Source: Listeria swaminathanii
Lineage (GTDB): Bacteria; Bacillota; Bacilli; Lactobacillales; Listeriaceae
Assembly (NCBI RefSeq): GCF_014229645.1
Contig: NZ_JAATOD010000001.1
Coordinates: 744,001 to 808,000 of the forward strand
DNA: 64,000 nt
Direction: 5' to 3'
This document shows, in pieces, positions 1 through 7,560 of this stretch; position 1 is the first letter of the stretch, and each line of letters starts with the position of its first letter. The position numbers and the translations under genes were made by a program. Under the pieces are notes generated by a model that saw only the letters and a program-made list of their open reading frames with translations, did no database searches and was not told where the DNA came from.

Positions 1-46
1 CACCGGGGCCAGCTCCAATAATGGCGATTTTCTTTTTACTCTCCAA
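1..46 (-). CDS. FAD-dependent oxidoreductase, N-terminal fragment (runs off the window)
   Basis: Only the first 15 codons are present. A TTG start at 46-44 is preceded by an AAAAGGAG ribosome binding site (56-63) with about nine bases of spacing. The peptide begins MESKKKIAIIGAGPG, a classic beta-strand plus GxGxxG dinucleotide-binding motif as found at the N terminus of FAD amine oxidases and phytoene-desaturase-like enzymes. From memory the gene before the DUF2187 gene in EGD-e is phytoene-dehydrogenase-like, which fits, but the fragment alone supports only a nucleotide-binding oxidoreductase. Confidence 0.6.
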   Translation of the reverse strand, partial: MESKKKIAIIGAGPG

Positions 47-80
47 ATTAAAACGCTCCTTTTCCCGTTTTTCTACATAT

Positions 81-132
81 AAAAAACGCAAAAACATAAA
101 GCATTATCACACGGAAATGCTTTATTTTTGCG
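81..132 (-). terminator. Rho-independent terminator after the DUF2187 gene
   Basis: Stem arms at 87-105 and 116-132 (CGCAAAAA..AAAGCATT against AATGCTTTATTTTTGCG) around a short loop are followed, on the minus strand, by six U (81-86). It separates the DUF2187 gene from the oxidoreductase gene. Confidence 0.8.
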
Positions 133-155
133 CACTTAAAAAACTATTTTGTTTG

Positions 156-365
156 TTATTCTTCGGTTTCTTCTTCGTCTTCTTCCACAGAATGAATAAT
201 TTGGTAATTTTTGTGGTTTACAACGGTTTTCTCTTCAATACCTAAATCTTTGAAATTTTCCATATAAGTTAAGTCGACAATAACGGAATTTTCATTGAGT
301 TTTTCAACAATTCCTGTTAAGCCATCCTTAAATTCAATAATGTCTCCAACATGTGCTTTTGCCAT
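156..365 (-). CDS. DUF2187 (YkvS-family) small protein
   Basis: A 69-residue acidic protein beginning MAKAHVGDIIEFKDG and ending in a run of Glu/Asp. The N-terminal beta-rich segment (GDIIEFKDGLTGIVEKL) matches the YkvS/DUF2187 family, a small SH3-like fold of unknown function. I chose the ATG at 365-363 because GAAGGAG lies just upstream and the family starts there. A second in-frame ATG at 425 also has a good site (AAGGAAGG, about seven bases away) and would add 20 hydrophobic residues, so a longer form is possible. It is transcribed alone, divergent from ptsH. Confidence 0.8.
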   Translation of the reverse strand: MAKAHVGDIIEFKDGLTGIVEKLNENSVIVDLTYMENFKDLGIEEKTVVNHKNYQIIHSVEEDEEETEE

Positions 366-532
366 TGTTATCACTCCTTCAATTTTCGGTGTTGCCACTA
401 TCTTGCTGAAAAAGAATGTATGCATTTTTGAACCTTCCTTAAATTTTGCACTAAAAACCCATTAAAATCAACTATAAGCCATTAAAAAGTGTATTTTAAA
501 TAAAAAAGGAATCATTTTATTGATAAAATTAT

Positions 533-546
533 AGAAAACGCTCCCT
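533..546 (+). promoter_or_regulatory. cre-type CcpA operator upstream of ptsHI
   Basis: AGAAAACGCTCCCT matches the catabolite-responsive element consensus WGWAANCGNTNNCW at all 14 positions. It lies about 70 bases upstream of the candidate ptsH -35 box. That CcpA acts here is inference; the match is seen directly. Confidence 0.6.
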
Positions 547-618
547 TTTTTCTAGCTAATAAAGAAAGAAACAGGGCAGACCGTAAAAAAATATTCTAAA
601 AAATTTTTAATCAAATAG

Positions 619-647
619 TTGTAACAATAGGTAAAACATGGTACTCT
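619..647 (+). promoter_or_regulatory. Probable sigma-A promoter of ptsHI
   Basis: TTGTAA (619-624), a 17-base spacer and TACTCT (642-647) precede ptsH by about 85 bases. Confidence 0.45.
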
Positions 648-733
648 TTTTAATTGAGGGATAGTCTTTTTTGTCGAAATTTTTTCGGCTGAAAAGGTTA
701 CAACAAATTTCTTTACAAAGGAGAATGTAAATT

Positions 734-1000
734 ATGGAACAAGCAAGTTTTGTAGTAATCGATGAAACAGGAATTCACGCACGCCCAGCAACTCTATTGG
801 TGCAGGCTGCAAGTAAATACAGCTCTGACGTTCAAATTGAATACACTGGTAAAAAAGTAAACCTTAAATCAATTATGGGCGTTATGTCTTTAGGTATTGG
901 TAAAGGCGCTGACATTACTATCTACACTGAAGGTAGCGATGAAAAAGAAGCAATCGAAGGACTAACTGAAGTTCTTAAGAAAGAAGGATTGGCTGAATAA
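734..1000 (+). CDS. ptsH: Phosphocarrier protein HPr
   Basis: An 88-residue HPr of normal length. The active-site His15 sits in GIHARPA and the regulatory Ser46 in [11 protein letters not shown], both at the canonical positions. HPr carries phosphate from enzyme I to the EIIA domains of sugar PTS systems in the cytoplasm. HPr(Ser-P), made by HPrK, is the CcpA co-effector in Firmicutes. The start follows AAAGGAG with normal spacing. The stop codon overlaps the ptsI start by one base, so the two are translationally coupled. A perfect cre-type site and a promoter lie upstream. Confidence 0.98.
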
Positions 1001-2718
1001 TGGCTAAAGAGTTGAAAGGTATCGCAGCATCTGATGGGATTGCCATTGCGAAAGCTTATCTGCTCGTTGAACCTGATCTTTCCTATGAAAAAACAGAAGT
1101 AACGGATGTTGAAAGTGAAGTAAAGCGTTTTGAAAGCGCGTTAGAAGTTTCTAGAAAAGAACTTTCAATGATCCGTGAGAAAGCTGCTAAAGACTTAGGC
1201 GAAGATAAGGCTCAAATTTTTGATGCGCATCTTCTAGTTTTAAATGATCCTGAATTAACAGGACCAATCGAAGACAGCATTAAAAATGCTAAAACGAATG
1301 CAGAAACAGCTTTACAAGAAACGACAGACATGTTTATTGGTATGTTTGAATCTATGGACAACGAATACATGCGTGAACGTGCAGCGGATATTAAAGATGT
1401 ACGTAAACGTGTTCTTTCTCACTTACTAGGTGTAACTATTCCTAATCCAGCTTTAATTGATGAGGAAGTAGTTGTTGTTGCAGCTGATTTAACGCCTTCT
1501 GATACCGCACAACTTAACCGTAACTTTGTTAAAGGTTTCGTAACGGATATTGGTGGACGTACTTCTCACTCCGCTATTATGGCGCGCTCTCTTGAAATTC
1601 CCGCAGTAGTTGGAACAAAAGAAGTTACTGCTAGCGTAGCGAAAAACGATATTGTTATTATTGATGGTTTGGAAGGTAATGTTATCATCCACCCAACAGA
1701 AGAACAAATCGCTCACTATGAAAAAATTAAATCTGATTTTGCTTTACAACAAGCAGAATGGGATAAACTTAAAAATGAAAAAACAGTTTCTAAAGACGGC
1801 GTTCACGTGGAGCTTGCAGCAAACATCGGAACTCCGAATGATTTAGAAGGTGTTATTTCTAACGGCGGGGAAGCAGTTGGACTTTATCGTACAGAATTCT
1901 TGTACATGGGTCGCGACAATTTCCCAACGGAAGAAGAGCAATTTGAAGCGTATAAAGCAGTTGTATCCGGAATGGACGGAAAATCTGTGGTTGTTCGTAC
2001 ATTAGATATCGGTGGCGATAAAACGTTACCATACCTAGAACTTCCTGAAGAAATGAACCCATTCTTAGGATTCCGTGCAATTCGTCTTTGCTTTGCGAAT
2101 GAAGAATTATTCCGTACACAACTTCGCGCGTTACTTCGTGCAAGTGTATATGGTAACTTAAAAATTATGTTCCCGATGATTGCAACAGTAAATGAATTCC
2201 GTCAAGCACGTGATATTTTACTAGATGAAAAAGCGAAACTAAAAGCTGCTGGAACAGAAGTATCTGATTCCATCGAACTTGGAATTATGATTGAAATTCC
2301 TGCTGCTGCAGTTTTAGCTGATCAATTTGCAAAAGAAGTTGATTTCTTCTCTATCGGAACAAATGACTTAATTCAGTATACAATGGCTGCTGACCGTATG
2401 AACGAACGCGTTTCTTACCTTTACCAACCATACAATCCATCCATTTTACGCTTAGTTAAAATGGTAATTGATGCTTCTCATAAAGAGGGCAAATGGACTG
2501 GTATGTGTGGGGAAATGGCTGGAGATCAAACGGCTGTACCACTTCTTTTAGGCTTAGGCTTAGATGAATTTTCAATGAGTGCTTCAAGCATTCTTAAATC
2601 TCGTTCGCTAATCAAACGTTTAGATAAATCTGAAATGGTGAAATTAGCGGAAGAAGCTTTAAACAAATCTACAGCAGAAGAAGTTGTAGAATTAGTTGAA
2701 AAATATACTGCAGAATAA
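1000..2718 (+). CDS. ptsI: PTS enzyme I (phosphoenolpyruvate-protein phosphotransferase)
   Basis: The 572-residue protein has normal length. It transfers phosphate from PEP to HPr. The phosphorylated histidine is His190 in [13 protein letters not shown], at the end of the N-terminal HPr-binding/phosphohistidine domain. The C-terminal PEP-binding TIM barrel shows [15 protein letters not shown], a DIGGDK segment and the catalytic Cys in GMCGEMAGD. ptsH and ptsI form a two-gene operon closed by a strong terminator. Confidence 0.98.
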   Translation: MAKELKGIAASDGIAIAKAYLLVEPDLSYEKTEVTDVESEVKRFESALEVSRKELSMIREKAAKDLGEDKAQIFDAHLLVLNDPELTGPIEDSIKNAKTNAETALQETTDMFIGMFESMDNEYMRERAADIKDVRKRVLSHLLGVTIPNPALIDEEVVVVAADLTPSDTAQLNRNFVKGFVTDIGGRTSHSAIMARSLEIPAVVGTKEVTASVAKNDIVIIDGLEGNVIIHPTEEQIAHYEKIKSDFALQQAEWDKLKNEKTVSKDGVHVELAANIGTPNDLEGVISNGGEAVGLYRTEFLYMGRDNFPTEEEQFEAYKAVVSGMDGKSVVVRTLDIGGDKTLPYLELPEEMNPFLGFRAIRLCFANEELFRTQLRALLRASVYGNLKIMFPMIATVNEFRQARDILLDEKAKLKAAGTEVSDSIELGIMIEIPAAAVLADQFAKEVDFFSIGTNDLIQYTMAADRMNERVSYLYQPYNPSILRLVKMVIDASHKEGKWTGMCGEMAGDQTAVPLLLGLGLDEFSMSASSILKSRSLIKRLDKSEMVKLAEEALNKSTAEEVVELVEKYTAE

Positions 2719-2728
2719 TTTCTGATAG

Positions 2729-2764
2729 AAGACCTAGACAAATTTTTTGTCTAGGTCTTTTTAT
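2729..2764 (+). terminator. Terminator of ptsHI
   Basis: A near-perfect stem AAGACCTAGACAA / TTGTCTAGGTCTT around a short T-rich loop, followed by a T tract. Confidence 0.9.
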
Positions 2765-2765
2765 G

Positions 2766-2794
2766 TTGTGAAATAGTAAGACCCCAAGTATAAT
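2766..2794 (+). promoter_or_regulatory. Promoter of the YdcF-like gene
   Basis: TTGTGA (2766-2771), 17 bases, TATAAT (2789-2794). Transcription would begin near 2801, which rules out the in-frame TTG at 2794 as a translation start and supports the TTG at 2830. Confidence 0.7.
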
Positions 2795-2829
2795 TGGGAG
2801 GACAGTTAGTTTTAAAGGGGGCAACAAGG

Positions 2830-3864
2830 TTGGTTATCTACATATTAGCAGGCTTTTTTCTGCTACTTTTCATTGTTTTGTCGATTATAGATAGAAGACG
2901 AATTAGCAATGGGATTGTTTTGACAATGGCGCTGTTTTTTTCAGTACTTTCGGTCGTTTACGCTACTTTTTCAAAAGGGAATGAACTGCTCGTTTCGATT
3001 ATGGGGACGGTATTACTTTTATTAGTGTTACTTATTCCGTTTTTTGTTATTGGGATAGCAACGATGCTCATTGTTAACGGACGGTTAATGTTAAAACGTG
3101 AAGGGCGCAAATTAGCAAACATGCTGCCGTTAATTATTGGTTTAGGTATTTTAGCACTTATTATTGCGTGGTTTGTAAGTATTTTAAAAACGGGTAGTCC
3201 GATTCTTGGGATTGCGGTTGTCTTTATCGTAGCATTAGTTGGTTACTTTTCTTTCTTATTTTTATCATTTCTTTTGTCGACGTTTCTCTACCAATTTAAT
3301 TTTCCAAGATATAATCAAGATTTCTTGATTGTGCTTGGAAGTGGCTTGATAGGAGGAGACAGGGTGCCGCCGCTACTTGCTAGTCGATTGAACCGAGCGA
3401 TTAAGTTCTACGACAAGCAATATGCAAAAAAAGGCAAGCGTGCGACGTTTATTGTGTCTGGTGGACAAGGCGCTAATGAGACAATTTCAGAAGCGGAAGC
3501 AATGCGAGGTTATTTGATTGAACAAGGGATTGATGAAAACTTTATTATTATGGAAGATAAATCGGTTAATACGCTGCAAAATATGAAATTTTCAAAAGCG
3601 AAAATGGATGCGATTATGCCAAATTATCATAGTTTATTTTCGACGAATAATTTTCATCTGTTTCGCGCCGGAATTTATGCAAGAAAAGCTGGCTTGAAAA
3701 GTCAAGGAATTGGTGCAAAAACAGCTTTATACTATATGCCAAATGCGTTAATTCGGGAATTTATAGCAATTACCGTAATGTATAAAAAAGTGCATCTGAT
3801 TATACTTGGTTTAGCACTGTTATGTTTTGTATTTTTAGCTATTATTGGTGTTACTTTTGGATAG
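2830..3864 (+). CDS. YdcF/SanA-like (DUF218) multi-pass membrane protein
   Basis: The N-terminal half (about residues 1-165) has five or so hydrophobic segments. The C-terminal half is a DUF218 domain with LIVLGSGLIGGDRVPPLLASR, IVSGGQGANE and EDKSVNTLQNMKFSK. DUF218 proteins have a Rossmann-like fold and have been linked to envelope functions; the substrate is unknown. The start chosen is TTG 2830, preceded by AAAGGGGG (2814-2821) eight bases away, because the earlier in-frame TTG overlaps the -10 box. This gives 344 residues. It lies 12 bases before the next gene, so the two probably share the transcript. Confidence 0.8.
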   Translation: MVIYILAGFFLLLFIVLSIIDRRRISNGIVLTMALFFSVLSVVYATFSKGNELLVSIMGTVLLLLVLLIPFFVIGIATMLIVNGRLMLKREGRKLANMLPLIIGLGILALIIAWFVSILKTGSPILGIAVVFIVALVGYFSFLFLSFLLSTFLYQFNFPRYNQDFLIVLGSGLIGGDRVPPLLASRLNRAIKFYDKQYAKKGKRATFIVSGGQGANETISEAEAMRGYLIEQGIDENFIIMEDKSVNTLQNMKFSKAKMDAIMPNYHSLFSTNNFHLFRAGIYARKAGLKSQGIGAKTALYYMPNALIREFIAITVMYKKVHLIILGLALLCFVFLAIIGVTFG

Positions 3865-3876
3865 GAGGTTGGAAGA

Positions 3877-4737
3877 ATGAAGAAAATTGGATTTGTTGGT
3901 ACAGGTGTGATGGGGGCAAGCATGGCTGGACATTTGCTAGAGGCTGGTTATGAAGTATTTGTTTATACGCGCACGAAAGCCAAAGCAGAAGGTTTGTTAA
4001 GTAAAGGGGCACACTGGGAAGAAACGCCGGGTGCGCTTGCAAGTAAAGTAGATGTGTTGATTTCAATGGTCGGTTATCCACAAGATGTAGAAGAATTATA
4101 CTTAGGCGAAAATGGCTTTTTGGAAAACTTAGCTAGTGGATCTGTCGCAGTGGATATGACAACTTCATCCCCGGCTCTAGCGAAAAAAATGGCGAAAGTG
4201 GCTTTGGAAAAAGGAGTTGGCATGTTGGATGCACCTGTTTCTGGCGGAGATATTGGCGCGAAAAACGGAACGCTAGCTATTATGGTTGGCGGTGCAGAAG
4301 AGGTTTTTCTTAAAGTGAAGCCAATCTTTGAAATTCTTGGAAGTAGTGTGGTGCTTCAAGGCGCAGCGGGAGCAGGACAACATACGAAAATGGTCAACCA
4401 AATTGCTATTGCATCGAACATGATTGGCGTAACTGAAGCAATCATTTACGCGGAAGCAGCAGGACTTAATCCATCGCGCGTTCTTGAATCGATTTCTGGT
4501 GGAGCAGCCGGAAGTTGGTCGCTTTCTAATTTGGTGCCTCGTGTATTAAAAGATGACTTTTCGCCAGGTTTCTTTATTAAACATTTTATAAAAGACATGG
4601 GAATTGCAATCTCAGAAGCGAAGCAAATGGGGCTTGAGTTACCCGGACTTCTTTTAGCAGAAAAGATGTATCAAACGTTAGCCGAGCAGGGTTTAAGTGA
4701 AGAAGGAACACAAGCATTAATCAAATATTATCGTTAA
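3877..4737 (+). CDS. NAD(P)-dependent beta-hydroxyacid dehydrogenase (3-hydroxyisobutyrate dehydrogenase family)
   Basis: 286 residues, the family's usual length. The N-terminal Rossmann fold begins MKKIGFVGTGVMGASMAGHL (GxGxxG). The substrate-binding signature appears as DAPVSGGDIGAKNGTLAIMVGG and the catalytic Lys region as GAGQHTKMVNQIAIA. The family oxidises 3-hydroxyacids such as 3-hydroxyisobutyrate, tartronate semialdehyde or 6-phosphogluconate; the exact substrate cannot be told from sequence. AGGAGG lies just upstream. It is the second gene of a probable operon with the YdcF-like gene, and a shared terminator follows. Confidence 0.85.
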   Translation: MKKIGFVGTGVMGASMAGHLLEAGYEVFVYTRTKAKAEGLLSKGAHWEETPGALASKVDVLISMVGYPQDVEELYLGENGFLENLASGSVAVDMTTSSPALAKKMAKVALEKGVGMLDAPVSGGDIGAKNGTLAIMVGGAEEVFLKVKPIFEILGSSVVLQGAAGAGQHTKMVNQIAIASNMIGVTEAIIYAEAAGLNPSRVLESISGGAAGSWSLSNLVPRVLKDDFSPGFFIKHFIKDMGIAISEAKQMGLELPGLLLAEKMYQTLAEQGLSEEGTQALIKYYR

Positions 4738-4775
4738 AAATAACCCAGCCACTACAAATGATGTGGTTGGGTTAT
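4738..4775. terminator. Bidirectional terminator between the dehydrogenase and patA
   Basis: AATAACCCAGCCAC / GTGGTTGGGTTATT hairpin with T tracts on both strands, serving two convergent genes. Confidence 0.85.
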
Positions 4776-4778
4776 TTT

Positions 4779-5924
4779 TTATTTGCCTAGAAAAGCAGCC
4801 ATGCGGTCTAAAGCTTCGGCAAGATTATTAAAAGAGGTAGCATAGGAAAGACGGAAATAACGGTCGCCTTTTTCTGAGAAAGCATTGCCTGGTACGACGG
4901 CTACTTTGGCTTCTTCAGCAAGTTTAACAGCCCAGTCAAAGGAATTTTCTTGGATTGTATCGGGCAATTTGACAAAGAAGTAAAATGCTCCGTCAGGCGG
5001 AATTACAGTGAATCCCATTTTTTCTAGACGATCTTGCGTGAAATTAGCTCTCGTTTTATATTCCGTGCGCATTTGGAAGGCATCGTCTTTGCCGTGAGTG
5101 AGCGCTTCTAAGGCAGCTTTTTGGGAAATGGAGCTGGCACATGTAACGGAATATTGATGAATTTTCAACATTTCTGCAGTGAGGCTTTCCGGAGCAAGCA
5201 AGAAGCCAATCCGCCAACCAATCATCGCATGAGACTTAGAGAGACCGTTGATGACAATGGTTTGCTCTTTTAGCATGGGCGCGATGCTCACGTGCTCTTG
5301 GCGATAAGTAAGTTCACTATAAATTTCATCAGCGATAACGAAAATCCCTGTTTCTTTTAGAACTTCTGCCAATGCTGCAAGTTCTTCTTTGGTTAAAGTG
5401 ACACCGGTTGGATTGGAAGGATACGGAATAATTAAGGCTTTCGTTTTAGGCGTGATGTGCGCACGCAATTGTTCAGGCGTTAATTTGAAATTTGTCTCGG
5501 TCGTATCGACTTTAATTGGTTGTGCTTTATTTAAAGTAATAAGTGGTTCATAGCCAGGATAGATTGGGTCAGGTAAAATAACTTCGTCGCCTGGTTCTAA
5601 AATCGTTTGTAGGGCAACTGAAATAGCTTCTGTAGCACCCACTGTGACGATTATTTCTTTATTTGTGTAACTTAGGTCATATTTTTCATGAAAATAGGTG
5701 GAGGCGGCTTCTAGCAACTCTGGCATACCTGCGTTTGGTGTATAGTTGGTGAAATTTTCTTGTATCGCCGTAATGGCAGCTTGTTTTACATGTTCTGGTG
5801 TTGGAAAGTCTGGTTCGCCAAGTGTTAAGCGAATCATATCCGGAATACCAGTCACCCGTGTATTAAAAGCTCTGATACCACTTACTTGAATATCGCGCAA
5901 TTCTGGTCGAATAGATTTTGTCAT
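4779..5924 (-). CDS. patA: PLP-dependent aminotransferase, probable N-acetyl-LL-diaminopimelate aminotransferase
   Basis: A class I aminotransferase of 381 residues. It shows the fold-type I features: SNPTGVTL (substrate/PLP Asn), IADEIYSELTY (Asp/Tyr) and the PLP lysine in NGLSKSHAMIGWRIG, then a C-terminal Arg in YFRLSYA. In Bacillus subtilis PatA makes N-acetyl-diaminopimelate, and the dapH and dapL genes of the same pathway are 2.5 kb away here, as in Bacillus. I place the start at the ATG 5924 because GAAAGG stands eight bases upstream; the earlier in-frame GTG overlaps that site. General aromatic/aspartate aminotransferase activity is also possible. Confidence 0.85.
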   Translation of the reverse strand: MTKSIRPELRDIQVSGIRAFNTRVTGIPDMIRLTLGEPDFPTPEHVKQAAITAIQENFTNYTPNAGMPELLEAASTYFHEKYDLSYTNKEIIVTVGATEAISVALQTILEPGDEVILPDPIYPGYEPLITLNKAQPIKVDTTETNFKLTPEQLRAHITPKTKALIIPYPSNPTGVTLTKEELAALAEVLKETGIFVIADEIYSELTYRQEHVSIAPMLKEQTIVINGLSKSHAMIGWRIGFLLAPESLTAEMLKIHQYSVTCASSISQKAALEALTHGKDDAFQMRTEYKTRANFTQDRLEKMGFTVIPPDGAFYFFVKLPDTIQENSFDWAVKLAEEAKVAVVPGNAFSEKGDRYFRLSYATSFNNLAEALDRMAAFLGK

Positions 5925-6048
5925 TTTCGTCACCTTTCTTTATAAGAAAATCCCGTGAAAATTAGGTGGGAGTAAGCTTCGTAATTTCATTCCATTATAG
6001 CTTAAAACGGAAGAAAAGCAAAATATCTGAAAATATTACTAAAAAGCC

Positions 6049-6077
6049 TTGCACTTTTATTGGGAATGCTATAAGAT
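6049..6077 (+). promoter_or_regulatory. Promoter of the Fur-controlled small gene
   Basis: TTGCAC (6049-6054), 17 bases, TAAGAT (6072-6077). The Fur box begins seven bases further on, at the expected transcription start. A weaker CodY-like motif with three mismatches lies upstream at 6021-6035. Confidence 0.75.
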
Positions 6078-6083
6078 AGTTTT

Positions 6084-6102
6084 AATAATGATAATCATTT
6101 TC
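6084..6102 (+). promoter_or_regulatory. Fur box
   Basis: AATAATGATAATCATTTTC matches the 19-base Fur consensus at 17 of 19 positions. It covers the predicted transcription start of the next gene, a typical repressing position. Iron control is inferred from the match. From memory the EGD-e orthologue (lmo1007) has been listed in the Fur regulon. Confidence 0.85.
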
Positions 6103-6143
6103 ATTTAGAAGTGATTGGTTAAATGTGGAAGGGGCCGCCGGAT

Positions 6144-6365
6144 ATGAGTAAACCAGGTAAATACGAAGCTCTCTTTTTTCCAACGAAAGATGGCTTGCTA
6201 AAAATACATGCTTATGGCTTTAATCCTTGTGGTTCATGGGGAGAAGTATTTGCGACAATTGGCGATCAAACGATTTGTGTCAAAGGATTCAATCGTCATA
6301 AAACCATTGTGCGAGCTACAAAAATGATGTTAAGCGCAACAGCAAATAGAAAAAATGAATTTTAA
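6144..6365 (+). CDS. Small Fur-regulated protein of unknown function
   Basis: 73 residues from the ATG at 6144 (MSKPGKYEALFF), which has AAGGGG about nine bases upstream; an earlier in-frame ATG at 6123 lacks a recognisable site. The sequence is basic near its C terminus (NRHKTIVRATKMMLSATANRKNEF) and has two cysteines, no membrane segment and no signal peptide. I do not recognise the family. It is a single-gene unit with its own Fur-controlled promoter and terminator, which points to a role under iron limitation. Confidence 0.75.
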   Translation: MSKPGKYEALFFPTKDGLLKIHAYGFNPCGSWGEVFATIGDQTICVKGFNRHKTIVRATKMMLSATANRKNEF

Positions 6366-6370
6366 TTATC

Positions 6371-6417
6371 AAAAGACTGTAGAAAAGGTGGATCACTTTT
6401 TTTACAGTCTTTTTTTG
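6371..6417 (+). terminator. Terminator of the Fur-regulated gene
   Basis: AAAGACTGTA..TACAGTCTTT hairpin with a long loop followed by seven T. Confidence 0.85.
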
Positions 6418-6501
6418 GGATAAAACACACGTAAAATCCGCTAAATCGTGTCTTTCTGGTTAATTTAAAATAATTTCTTTTTCTGAATATTTCCAGAACC
6501 C

Positions 6502-6531
6502 TTGCGTTATACGTGCGGTTTGCGATAAAAT
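6502..6531 (+). promoter_or_regulatory. Candidate promoter for the ykuJ unit
   Basis: TTGCGT (6502-6507), 18 bases, TAAAAT (6526-6531). The match is moderate; it would give a leader of about 135 bases that contains the short reading frame at 6559-6672. Confidence 0.4.
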
Positions 6532-6558
6532 TTGGTAGTATAGTGAAAGAAATAAGAT

Positions 6559-6672
6559 ATGGCGAAGAAACCAACTATGAGGAAATATGTAAAAAAGCAT
6601 TGCCACGCGTGTACCACAGCAAGGTATGCAAATTTTTGCACGTCAGATGGTGGATTTGAGAGGAGAGTGTAA
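6559..6672 (+). CDS. Possible 37-codon cysteine-containing peptide upstream of ykuJ
   Basis: An open frame begins MAKKPTMRKYVKKHCHACTT and ends GGFERRV. The stop is one base before the ykuJ start, and its last codons overlap the ykuJ ribosome binding site. It is very basic, with a CxxC-like HCHAC segment and one more Cys. Its own ribosome binding site is weak. It may be a real small protein, a leader coupled to ykuJ translation, or chance. Confidence 0.3.
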   Translation: MAKKPTMRKYVKKHCHACTTARYANFCTSDGGFERRV

Positions 6673-6673
6673 G

Positions 6674-6907
6674 ATGTCTCAGTTATTGGGAATTATTCAA
6701 CGTTTACATGCAATGCAAGAAGATGAGTCTGCTGAAACACAAGCAAGACGTTTTGAAAAAAATGGTACGCCTGTGTGCGAAGTGAAGTTTTTCCAAGCTT
6801 CTAACTCATTTGAAGTAGAAATCTATGGCGACAATAGTAAATATCAGTTTGATGATATTGACATGACGGCTATCGAAATTTTTGAAACATTACAAGAAAA
6901 CGAATAA
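6674..6907 (+). CDS. ykuJ: YkuJ-family protein
   Basis: 77 residues beginning MSQLLGIIQRLHAMQED, rich in acidic residues (ETQARRFEKNGTPVCEVKFF, YQFDDIDMTAIEIFETLQENE). It matches the short YkuJ family (DUF1797), which has a small alpha/beta fold and no known function. The start is set by GAGGAG nine bases before ATG 6674; the frame is open further upstream without a supported start. Gene order ykuJ, ykuL, ccpC, dapH, dapL is the same as in Bacillus. A terminator separates it from cbpB. Confidence 0.85.
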   Translation: MSQLLGIIQRLHAMQEDESAETQARRFEKNGTPVCEVKFFQASNSFEVEIYGDNSKYQFDDIDMTAIEIFETLQENE

Positions 6908-6943
6908 GATGGTAAAAATCAGTTAATCTGGATTTTACTTAGA

Positions 6944-6973
6944 GGCTGTGAATATCTATTCACAGCTTTTTTT
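6944..6973 (+). terminator. Terminator of ykuJ
   Basis: GGCTGTGAATA / TATTCACAGC hairpin followed by seven T. Confidence 0.9.
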
Positions 6974-7107
6974 ATTTTCAAGCGCTAAATGAAAGAAATC
7001 AGACTAAATAATGTGGTAGAATAGGAGATGGAAAAGTTTCGCTTTATTTTAAAAAGTTGAAAGAAACTTCGTAGAGCTTGAAAATACAAGGAAGAGGAAG
7101 ATTCTAA

Positions 7108-7560
7108 ATGATCTCAAATAGATTTGGACAATTTATCGATAATGAACTAGCTGATTCTATGATTTCCGCTGAAAAGGTTGCCCACGTGCAGCTTGGTAAT
7201 AATTTAGAGCATGCACTACTTGTTTTAACTAAATGCGGTTATTCAGTTATTCCTGTACTAGACTTTGAATTTAAACTCCATGGATTAATAAGCGCTGCCA
7301 TGATTACGGATGCCATTCTTGGACTCGAACGTATCGAATTTGAACGATTAGAAGATTTAAAAGTAGAAGATGTCATGCAAACGGATTTTCCGGTAATTAA
7401 AGATTTTAGTAATAACGAACGAATTGTTCGCTTACTCGTGGATCATCCTTTTGTTTGTGTTGTAGATGCTGACCACCATTTTGAAGGAATAGTAACTAGA
7501 CGCGTTTTGTTAAAACAAGTCAATCGTTATATTCATTTGCAGGTGGAGGAAAATAGATGA
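7108..7560 (+). CDS. cbpB: CBS-domain c-di-AMP-binding protein CbpB (YkuL/DarB)
   Basis: 150 residues consisting of two CBS repeats, roughly 15-75 (AEKVAHVQLGNNLEHALLVL..SVIPVLDFEFKLHGLIS) and 85-145 (VEDVMQTDFPVIKDFSNNERI..FVCVVDADHHFEGIVTRRVLLKQ). The Listeria orthologue is CbpB, which binds c-di-AMP and in its free form stimulates the (p)ppGpp synthetase Rel. The Bacillus orthologue DarB also acts on pyruvate carboxylase, whose gene is in this window. The last four bases (ATGA) overlap the start of the downstream LysR gene, so the two are co-translated. Confidence 0.9.
   Translation: MISNRFGQFIDNELADSMISAEKVAHVQLGNNLEHALLVLTKCGYSVIPVLDFEFKLHGLISAAMITDAILGLERIEFERLEDLKVEDVMQTDFPVIKDFSNNERIVRLLVDHPFVCVVDADHHFEGIVTRRVLLKQVNRYIHLQVEENR

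Larger units (their letters stand above)
366..733. other. Divergent intergenic region between the DUF2187 gene and ptsH
   Basis: This AT-rich stretch of about 370 bases holds a perfect cre-type operator (533-546), a probable ptsH promoter (619-647) and the ptsH ribosome binding site AAAGGAG. I see no additional gene apart from the possible upstream start of the DUF2187 frame. Confidence 0.6.

Noticed and set aside
21-245. A 74-codon plus-strand frame over the DUF2187 3' end
   Set aside because: It is Phe/Leu-rich noise that runs through a terminator and the antisense of a recognised gene.
6476-6490. A CodY box upstream of ykuJ
   Set aside because: It has three mismatches in a very AT-rich stretch, which is within chance expectation.
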